Positions 57,757 through 64,000 of a stretch of 64,000 bases of DNA are shown one piece after another. Numbering within the stretch: the first letter of the stretch is position 1; the number at the start of each line of letters is the position of its first letter. The position numbers and the translations under genes are program-made. Location of the stretch: assembly GCA_963816155.1 (NCBI GenBank), contig CAWFJE010000002.1, forward strand, positions 124,001 to 188,000. The letters run 5' to 3'. Below the pieces are notes generated by a model. It did not search any database, was not told where the DNA came from, and saw nothing but the letters and a program-made list of their open reading frames with translations. The DNA is from JAXGXJ01 sp963816155. Its GTDB lineage: Bacteria; Actinomycetota; Thermoleophilia; RBG-16-64-13.

Positions 57757-58098
57757 GTGCCGGCTCAGAGCGACAAGGCTGTCTTCACCTTCGCCACCAC
57801 CCATGAGGCCATGGCGGCGGAGGATATCCTGCGGGGGGAAGGTGTGCCCTTGGAGGTCGTTCCGCCGCCGCGCGGACTGAGCGCCGGCTGCGGACTCGCC
57901 CTTCGGGTCTCTATGGAGGACGCGCCCAGGGCGCACGCCACGCTTGCTCGGGAGGGCGCGGCATTCCAGGCGCTTCACCGTCTCGACGCGGACCGGAGAG
58001 TGCGCGAAAGACTCGTCTGGGATGCTGATGCTAAAGTGTGGCACCCGCAAGCGGGCACAGACCTGAACGATACGGAGGGACGTAGCCATCTCACCTGA
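57757..58098 (+). CDS. DUF3343 protein (putative Se/S carrier-like)
   Basis: A 113-residue protein: AVFTFATTHEAMAAEDILRGEGVPLEVVPPPRGLSAGCGLALRVSMEDA matches the DUF3343 family (putative Se/S carrier protein-like), including the conserved Cys in AGCGLALRV. The domain is about 75 residues; the rest is a tail of unknown function. Family genes often occur with selenium or sulfur metabolism. Two likely selenoproteins are encoded within 4 kb. The start is GTG 57757; the stop overlaps the open frame of the UPF0182 gene. Confidence 0.75.
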   Translation: MPAQSDKAVFTFATTHEAMAAEDILRGEGVPLEVVPPPRGLSAGCGLALRVSMEDAPRAHATLAREGAAFQALHRLDADRRVRERLVWDADAKVWHPQAGTDLNDTEGRSHLT

Positions 58099-58213
58099 AG
58101 CCGGATCTGATTCCACGCCTAAGCAGCAGGGCGCGCCGCAGGGCAAGAAGCAGGGCAAGACCACCAAGAAGGGGCGGATCCTGCGCCTCAAGCCGGGCCC
58201 CCTACGCCGGGCC

Positions 58214-60961
58214 GTGATCATCGCCATCATCCTGGTGCTGGTGTTCGGCGTCGGAGGGCTGGTATCGCGCATCTGGACCGGTCTGCTGTGGTATCAGGAG
58301 GTGGGATACACCACCGTGTTCTGGACCCCGGTGTGGGCAGGCGTCGTGGTGGGGCTCGCGTTCGCAGCCCTCTTCTTCATCATCTTCTACGGCAGCCTCT
58401 TCGCCGCCCGGAAGATCTCGCCCCGGCTATTGACGGTGCCCACGGACCGCGACGGTGAGGTCTTCGAACTCCGGAGTCGACGCCGTTGGCCGGGGCGATT
58501 GATGCTCATAGTTTCCGTGGTCATGGCGGTGATAGTGGGTGTGGCCTACGGCTCGCGTTGGGAACAGGTCTTCCTCTTCTTCGGCCGGAGCGACTTCGGC
58601 TACGTCGACCCGGTGTTCGGCAGAGACGCGTCCTTCTTCGTCTTCACACTGCCACTTTGGAAGATGCTCGTTGACTTCGTAGGTATCGTGCTGCTCCTGA
58701 CCTTCATCGCAACAGCGTTCGTGTATGTGGTCGATCGAGCCTTGGTCCTGAACGCCAAGAACCGGCCGAGCCTGGCCCCTCACGTCAAGGCCCATCTCTC
58801 GGTCATCCTGGCCGCCGCGATGGTGGCCAAAGCCGGCGACTACATGATCCAGACCTGGTCGCTCAACCTGACCCAGAACGCGGCCGTGTTCGGTGCCGGA
58901 TACACCGACGTTCACGCCCGCCTACCGGTCCTTCACTTCCTGGCCATCGTGTCGCTCGTGGCCGCGGCCATCTTTCTGGCCAACATCCGCTACCGGGGCT
59001 GGCGTCTGCCCATGATCGCCATCGCCATCATGTTCCTGACCTGGGCCATAGGCGGCAAGGTCTACCCGGCCCTCATTCAGCAGTACAAGGTGTCACCGAA
59101 CGAGATCGCGGCGGAGACCCAGTACATCGAGAGCAACATCGAAGCCACGCGCTGGGCCTTCGGTCTGAGCGACATGGTGAACGTCGCCTCAGGGGCCACC
59201 GACGACCTGACCGCCGACGACATCAGGGCGAACGCGGACACCATCGGCAACATCCGCCTCTGGGAGCCTCGGCCGGCCCTGTCCACCTACTCCCAGATCC
59301 AAGAGATCCGCCTCTACTACTCCTTCCGGGATGTCGACGTCGACCGCTATACCGTCGATGGCAAGTTCCGCGAGGTGCTGCTGAGCGCGCGCGAACTCGA
59401 CCAGACCCGACTCCAAGAGCAGTCACGCACCTGGGTTAACCTCCACCTCACGTATACACACGGCTATGGTTTCGTCCTCAGCCCGGTCAACGAGGCTGGA
59501 GCCGACGGCCTTCCCGTGCTGATGGTCAAGGACATCCCGCCCCGCACGGATACCGACATCAAGATCACCCGGCCCGAGATCTACTACGGAGAGGTGGGCA
59601 ACGACTACGTGGTCGTGCGCACCACGAGTCCTGAGTTCGACTACCCCAAGGGCGACACGAACGTCTCATCGACCTACCAGGGTGGGGGCGGCGTCTCCAT
59701 CGGCAACAAGATCCGTCAGATCGCCTTCAGCTTCCGCTTTGGGACCGCGAAGCTGCTCTTCACCGACTCCTTCACGGAGGACTCCCGCATCATGTACCGG
59801 AGGACCATAGCGGAGCGTGTGCAGGCGCTCGCCCCCTTCCTCGAGTACGACGGCGACCCCTATCTGGTGGTCCGTGACGACGGCTCGCTGGTCTGGATGT
59901 GGGACGCGTTCACCATATCCGGTCGCTTCCCTTACTCGCAGCCGCGTGCGGACGGCACCAACTACATCCGCAACCCCATCAAGGTGGTCATCGACGCCTA
60001 CAACGGTAGCGTGACCTTCTACCAGATCGACCCTGAGGACCCGCTGGCCAACGCCTGGAGCCAAGTGTACAAGGGCCTGTTCACCCCCGGCGAGGAGATG
60101 CCGGAAGACATCCGCCGGCACATGCGCTACCCCGAGGACATGTACAAGGTGCAGGCCGAAGTCCTCACCATCTATCACATGAAGGATCCCCAGATCTTCT
60201 ACAACAAGGAGGACGTCTGGGAGATCCCCACCGAGATCTACAGTGGCGAGGAGATCCCGGTGGTCCCCTACTACGAAGTGCTGACCCTCCCCGGTCAGAC
60301 CGAGCCCGAGTTCGCTCTCCTGCAGCCCTTCACACCGTTGAGCAAGAAGAACATGGCCTCCCTCCTCGTGGCCAGACAGGACGGAGAGCACTACGGGAAG
60401 TTGGCGCTGCTGGACTTCCCGAAGGACAAACTCGTCTTCGGGCCCTCCCAGGTGGAGGCCCGCATCACCAACGACCCCGCTATCTCGGCCCAACTCACGC
60501 TCTGGAGCCAGGCCGGCAGCGAGGTGATACGGGGCAACCTGCTGGTAGTGCCCATCGAGGACACCGTCATGTATTTCGAGCCCCTGTACCTCCAGGCCTC
60601 GCAGAGTCCGCTGCCGGAACTGACGCGCGTGATAGTCAGCTACGCCGACAAGGTGGCCATGGAACCGACCCTCATCGAGGCTCTGACCAAGATCTTCAGT
60701 GAGCCGATCGACTCGGGATCGACCACGACCAGCACACCGGGCACCACCGTACCCGGTGGCGGAACAACGACCTCCAGCACCACGTCGCCTTCGGGTCCCA
60801 CGACGACGCTGAGCGGCGACGCCCAGACTCTGATCGAACAGGCGAACCAACACTACGAGGCGGCCGTCGCCGCCCAACAGCAAGGCGACTGGGCTGAGTA
60901 CGGGCTTCAACTCGAACAACTCGGCGTCGTCCTGGAGGCACTGGCAGCGCTCCAGCAGTAG
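58214..60961 (+). CDS. UPF0182 family large membrane protein
   Basis: A 915-residue product from GTG 58214 with about seven N-terminal membrane helices (VIIAIILVLVFGVGGLV, then WTGLLWYQEVGYTTVFW) and a long extracytoplasmic domain with DVDRYTVDGKFREVLLSARELD, FLEYDGDPYLVVRDDGSLVWMWDAF and NYIRNPIKVVIDAYNGSVTFY, all typical of UPF0182. The C-terminus has a Thr/Gly-rich linker and a short helix that ends in Gln/Ala repeats. Upstream the frame remains open and encodes a Lys/Gln-rich cytoplasmic tail, with GGAGGGA 8 bases before an ATC at 58088; the real start may lie there (957 residues). Function unknown. Confidence 0.92.
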   Translation: MIIAIILVLVFGVGGLVSRIWTGLLWYQEVGYTTVFWTPVWAGVVVGLAFAALFFIIFYGSLFAARKISPRLLTVPTDRDGEVFELRSRRRWPGRLMLIVSVVMAVIVGVAYGSRWEQVFLFFGRSDFGYVDPVFGRDASFFVFTLPLWKMLVDFVGIVLLLTFIATAFVYVVDRALVLNAKNRPSLAPHVKAHLSVILAAAMVAKAGDYMIQTWSLNLTQNAAVFGAGYTDVHARLPVLHFLAIVSLVAAAIFLANIRYRGWRLPMIAIAIMFLTWAIGGKVYPALIQQYKVSPNEIAAETQYIESNIEATRWAFGLSDMVNVASGATDDLTADDIRANADTIGNIRLWEPRPALSTYSQIQEIRLYYSFRDVDVDRYTVDGKFREVLLSARELDQTRLQEQSRTWVNLHLTYTHGYGFVLSPVNEAGADGLPVLMVKDIPPRTDTDIKITRPEIYYGEVGNDYVVVRTTSPEFDYPKGDTNVSSTYQGGGGVSIGNKIRQIAFSFRFGTAKLLFTDSFTEDSRIMYRRTIAERVQALAPFLEYDGDPYLVVRDDGSLVWMWDAFTISGRFPYSQPRADGTNYIRNPIKVVIDAYNGSVTFYQIDPEDPLANAWSQVYKGLFTPGEEMPEDIRRHMRYPEDMYKVQAEVLTIYHMKDPQIFYNKEDVWEIPTEIYSGEEIPVVPYYEVLTLPGQTEPEFALLQPFTPLSKKNMASLLVARQDGEHYGKLALLDFPKDKLVFGPSQVEARITNDPAISAQLTLWSQAGSEVIRGNLLVVPIEDTVMYFEPLYLQASQSPLPELTRVIVSYADKVAMEPTLIEALTKIFSEPIDSGSTTTSTPGTTVPGGGTTTSSTTSPSGPTTTLSGDAQTLIEQANQHYEAAVAAQQQGDWAEYGLQLEQLGVVLEALAALQQ

Positions 60962-61143
60962 CAAGAGCGGCAACGGCCGCGCGCGGCCCGGCAGTCCCGG
61001 GTGGACGCTGTCGGCAGCAGACCCAGGTGGGCTGCAGACGCATCCTCCGCGGTTTGGCGGGACCGGGATTGAGGCAATACACTTAGGTGGGGTCGGCTAC
61101 TGCCGAGCCCCACGGCACAGGAACACTCTCATGCGAGGTCACG

Positions 61144-61668
61144 GTGGAACCAAGACGTAAGAACGATCCGCCCAGCCTGCCACGCCAGAGCGACGTGGAC
61201 AGGATGTTCCTCGAACTGCTTCGCGGCGAACGGGCGCGCCGCTACGGCGGCGCCGCCCTCAGACCGAATGCCGATGTCTACTTCGACAGCCGCCGCGGAG
61301 TCGTGGTCGTCAAGCTGGAACTGGCCGGCATCGATCCCAACCAGATCGACCTGGAGGTCGACGACGGGGTCCTGCGCGTGAGTGGGACGCGCGCCGATAC
61401 GAAACATCCCGATGCCGTATACCAGCAGATGGAGATCAGCTACGGCCGCTTCGAGCGCCTGGTCTCCCTACCCCCGGAAGTGGATGTCGGCGGAGCCTCC
61501 GCAGAGTACGTTAACGGGTTCCTCGAAATCGTTCTTCCTCTTCGGCGGCGCTCCGGACGCAAGCGCATAGCCATCGCTACGACAGAAGAGAACGCGCCCG
61601 CGGGTGAAGACGAACAACGCGATGCCGAAGGCGGACAGGCCCCAAGCGAAGGGGGGCCGCAGCGATGA
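61144..61668 (+). CDS. Hsp20/alpha-crystallin small heat shock protein
   Basis: A 174-residue chaperone with an alpha-crystallin domain at about residues 40-140 (NADVYFDSRRGVVVVKLELAGIDPNQIDLEVDDGVLRVSGTR, FERLVSLPPEVDVGGASAEYVNGFLEIVLPL). The C-terminal IxI-like motif is not obvious; instead a charged Glu/Asp/Gly tail of 45 residues follows. Such proteins hold unfolding proteins under stress. The start is GTG 61144 after GAGGT; GTG 61087 is a longer alternative. Its stop overlaps the lon start as ATGA, so chaperone and protease are co-translated. Confidence 0.93.
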   Translation: MEPRRKNDPPSLPRQSDVDRMFLELLRGERARRYGGAALRPNADVYFDSRRGVVVVKLELAGIDPNQIDLEVDDGVLRVSGTRADTKHPDAVYQQMEISYGRFERLVSLPPEVDVGGASAEYVNGFLEIVLPLRRRSGRKRIAIATTEENAPAGEDEQRDAEGGQAPSEGGPQR

Positions 61669-64000
61669 CGGCCAGGCGGCTGGAACCGGACCCCTTCGAC
61701 GAGCATGACAGAGCCGTTGAAGAGGCGCTGCTGATGGCGGCGACACAAGACTTCGTGATCATGTCTCAGAACCCCGGCGACGGGGAGGACCAACCCGTCT
61801 TCGAGGACCTCAGCCTGCCCATCCTCCCCCTCAAGGACACCGTCATCTTTCCCGACACACTCCTTCCTCTGGCTGTGGGTCAGCCTCGTTCTGTCCAGCT
61901 GATCGACGACGTCCTCCGCGGAGACAAACAGGTGGGACTCGTGGCAGCGAAGTCGGCCGACATCGAGACCCCCATGCCCGACGACGTCTACCAGGTGGGG
62001 GTCCTGGCCAGCATCCAGAAGATGATCAAAGCCCCCGATGGGACCCTGCGCATCATCGTCCAGGGCATCAGACGCATCACCATCGATCGCTACACGGCCG
62101 AGGAGCCGTACCTCGTCGCCGAGGTGAGCGATCTGCCCGACGTGGTCGAGGAAGGCACTGAGCTCGAGGCTCTGCAGCGCAACCTGGTATCGGTGTACAC
62201 GCAGATCATCCAGTTGGTCCCCAACCTTCCCGACGAGCTGGAGATGGCGGCGGCCAACATCGACGACCCGTCGGCGCTGGGCTACTTCATCGCCTCGACC
62301 ATGCGCCTGAAGGCCGAGGAGAAGCAGGAACTACTCCAGGAGGTGGAGGTCTCCAAGCGCCTGCGCCGTCTCACCGGGTTCATGAGCCGGGAGCTCGAGG
62401 TACTCCAACTGGGCTCCAAGATCCAGGACCAGGTCCAATCAGAGATGGACAAGAACCAGCGCGAGTACTTCCTGCGCCAGCAGCTGAAGGCCATCCAGGA
62501 CGAGCTGGGAGAGACAGACGAGACCCAAGCGGAGACGAACGAGTTGCGCGACCGCCTGGAGGAGGCCCAGCTTCCCGAAGAGGTGGACAAACAGGCCCGG
62601 AGAGAGCTCGACCGTCTGGCGAAACTACCTCCCGCGGCAGCTGAGTACGGGGTGATCCGTACCTATCTGGACTGGATCCTCTCCCTTCCCTGGTCGACCT
62701 TCTCAGAGGACGACCTCGATATCCCCCACGCCCGCACCATCCTCGACGAGGACCACTACGACCTGGAGGACGTCAAGGACCGCATCCTCGAGTTCTTGGC
62801 AGTACAGAAGCTCAAGAGCGGGGTCTCCGGCCCCATCCTGTGCTTCGCGGGCCCCCCCGGAGTGGGGAAGACCAGCCTAGGCAAGAGCATCGCCCGGGCC
62901 ATGGGCAGGAAGTTCATCCGCATCAGCGTGGGCGGAGTGCGCGACGAGTCCGAGATCCGCGGCCACCGGCGCACCTACGTGGGCGCGATGCCGGGCACCA
63001 TCATACGGGCCCTGCGCGATGCCGGCAGCAGCAACCCCGTCTTCATGATCGATGAGATAGACAAGATGGGCTCCGACTGGCGTGGCGACCCGTCGAGCGC
63101 GATGCTCGAGGTCCTGGATCCCGAGCAGAACAGCAGCTTCAGGGACCACTACCTCGACCTGCCCTTCGACCTCTCCCGAGTGATGTTCGTCTGTACGGCC
63201 AACATGCTCGACACCATCCCCGGGCCGCTGCGCGATCGCATGGAGATCATCTCCATCGCCGGCTACACCCAGGAGGACAAGCTCCACATCGCGCGACGCT
63301 ACCTGGTACCCCGCCAGATCGACCGTAACGGTCTGAGTGAGGGTCAGCTGGAGTTGACCGACGAGGCCCTACGAACAGTCATCGAGAACTACACCCGTGA
63401 GGCCGGCGTCAGGAATCTCGAGCGCGAGATCGGTACCGTGGCCCGCAAGTTCGCACGCATGGTGGCCGAGGAAGAAAAAGAGACCCTTGTGGTCGATTGC
63501 GAGCAGGTCCCTGATTTCCTTGGCAAGAAGAAGGTCTTCCGGGAGACCAAGCGCCGCACAAGCGACCCCGGAGTGTCCACAGGCCTGGCCTGGACGCCGA
63601 CGGGAGGCGACATCCTCTTCATCGAAGCCCGGGCCATGCCTGGCACCGGCCGTCTCATCCTCACGGGCCAACTGGGCGACGTCATGAAGGAATCGGCCCA
63701 AGCGGCCCTCACGGTGATACGCAGCATCGCGGACAAGCTGAATGCAGACGCGGAGTTCTTCCAGAAGCACGATATCCACGTGCACGTCCCGGCGGGCGCC
63801 GTACCCAAAGACGGCCCCTCGGCGGGTGTGGCTATGACGATAGCCCTGGCCAGCATGATCTCAGGACGCCCCGTGGACCCGGCGTCGGCCATGACCGGCG
63901 AAGTGACTCTTACCGGTCAGGTATTGCCTGTGGGCGGGATCAAGGAGAAGGTGCTGGCCGCCCGGGCCGCCGGCATAACCCGGGTGTTCCTACCCGATCG
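61665..64000 (+). CDS. lon: ATP-dependent Lon protease (3' end beyond window)
   Basis: At least 778 residues. The LAN substrate domain starts near LPILPLKDTVIFPDTLLPLAVGQPRSV, a coiled region follows (REYFLRQQLKAIQDELGE), then the AAA+ domain with Walker A GPPGVGKTSLGKS, Walker B MIDEIDKM and the sensor region, and the protease domain with the Ser nucleophile in PKDGPSAGVAMTIAL and the catalytic Lys in GGIKEKVLAARAAG. Lon degrades misfolded and regulatory proteins. The first 35 residues (TARRLEPDPFDEHDRAVEEA and so on) are extra relative to many Lon proteins, so an internal ATG near 61761 is an alternative start. Confidence 0.97.
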   Translation, partial: MTARRLEPDPFDEHDRAVEEALLMAATQDFVIMSQNPGDGEDQPVFEDLSLPILPLKDTVIFPDTLLPLAVGQPRSVQLIDDVLRGDKQVGLVAAKSADIETPMPDDVYQVGVLASIQKMIKAPDGTLRIIVQGIRRITIDRYTAEEPYLVAEVSDLPDVVEEGTELEALQRNLVSVYTQIIQLVPNLPDELEMAAANIDDPSALGYFIASTMRLKAEEKQELLQEVEVSKRLRRLTGFMSRELEVLQLGSKIQDQVQSEMDKNQREYFLRQQLKAIQDELGETDETQAETNELRDRLEEAQLPEEVDKQARRELDRLAKLPPAAAEYGVIRTYLDWILSLPWSTFSEDDLDIPHARTILDEDHYDLEDVKDRILEFLAVQKLKSGVSGPILCFAGPPGVGKTSLGKSIARAMGRKFIRISVGGVRDESEIRGHRRTYVGAMPGTIIRALRDAGSSNPVFMIDEIDKMGSDWRGDPSSAMLEVLDPEQNSSFRDHYLDLPFDLSRVMFVCTANMLDTIPGPLRDRMEIISIAGYTQEDKLHIARRYLVPRQIDRNGLSEGQLELTDEALRTVIENYTREAGVRNLEREIGTVARKFARMVAEEEKETLVVDCEQVPDFLGKKKVFRETKRRTSDPGVSTGLAWTPTGGDILFIEARAMPGTGRLILTGQLGDVMKESAQAALTVIRSIADKLNADAEFFQKHDIHVHVPAGAVPKDGPSAGVAMTIALASMISGRPVDPASAMTGEVTLTGQVLPVGGIKEKVLAARAAGITRVFLPD

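Noticed and set aside
1..64000. CRISPR arrays, rRNA genes, phage structural genes, replication origin
   Set aside because: Looked for direct repeats with spacers, rRNA conserved blocks, capsid/terminase-like proteins and DnaA-box clusters; none seen.

Overview
The window is high-GC bacterial DNA that reads most like a deep-branching, anaerobic or facultatively anaerobic member of the Actinomycetota. This assignment is inference. It rests on the actinobacterial order rpsF-ssb-rpsR-rplI-dnaB, a large UPF0182 membrane protein, Thr-rich linkers in secreted proteins, frequent GTG/TTG starts, molybdenum and Fe-S enzymes, and two genes that appear to use UGA as selenocysteine.

Layout. (1) 1-13.3 kb is a catabolic island: a GMC-type FAD oxidoreductase (cut by the window edge), three sugar isomerase/epimerase TIM barrels, xylose isomerase, a PcaR-like IclR regulator, a split C-glycoside deglycosidase pair (beta 3848-4249, alpha 4280-5155), a GH43 xylosidase, glucokinase, a second deglycosidase with beta and alpha fused in one chain (7922-9403), a cupin, and a two-subunit molybdenum enzyme very like pyrogallol-phloroglucinol transhydroxylase (9801-13231). 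The genes fit a route in which plant C-glycosides are oxidised on the sugar, cleaved, the sugar is phosphorylated and the polyphenol is remodelled anaerobically. (2) 13.4-20.3 kb holds a NatAB-like ABC exporter, a DUF362 ferredoxin, then a set of gene remnants (TetR, HigA, transposase, HepT) and a cyclic-nucleotide-binding protein. (3) 20.3-25.7 kb has a TetR gene, a ferredoxin/flavoprotein reductase pair, a CocE/NonD hydrolase, and a truncated class III aminotransferase beside a 3' half of a tRNA-Cys. (4) 26.3-29.5 kb is a HAD mutase-GH65 phosphorylase fusion, followed by YggT and tRNA-Lys. (5) 31.5-45.7 kb is a purine block on the minus strand (purA-D-E-B-zinc ribbon-F and purM-N-H), interrupted by a riboswitch-controlled vitamin B12 importer on the plus strand. 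(6) 45.9-52.7 kb carries a COG2509 flavoprotein and the replication/ribosome cluster dnaB (with intein)-rplI-DUF2232-rpsR-ssb-rpsF. (7) 52.9-64 kb carries envelope and redox genes (DUF4349, a selenocysteine thioredoxin-like lipoprotein, lgt, FmdB, a second putative selenoprotein, trxA, UPF0173, DUF3343, UPF0182) and then hsp20 and lon, which runs off the right edge.

The two most unusual points are the C-glycoside/polyphenol island with a fused beta-alpha deglycosidase, and two in-frame UGA codons, each followed at the right distance by a hairpin that meets the bacterial SECIS rule, with a DUF3343 (putative Se/S carrier) gene 1.3 kb from the nearer one. No selA, selB, selC or selD is visible, so the decoding machinery must lie elsewhere if the calls are right.
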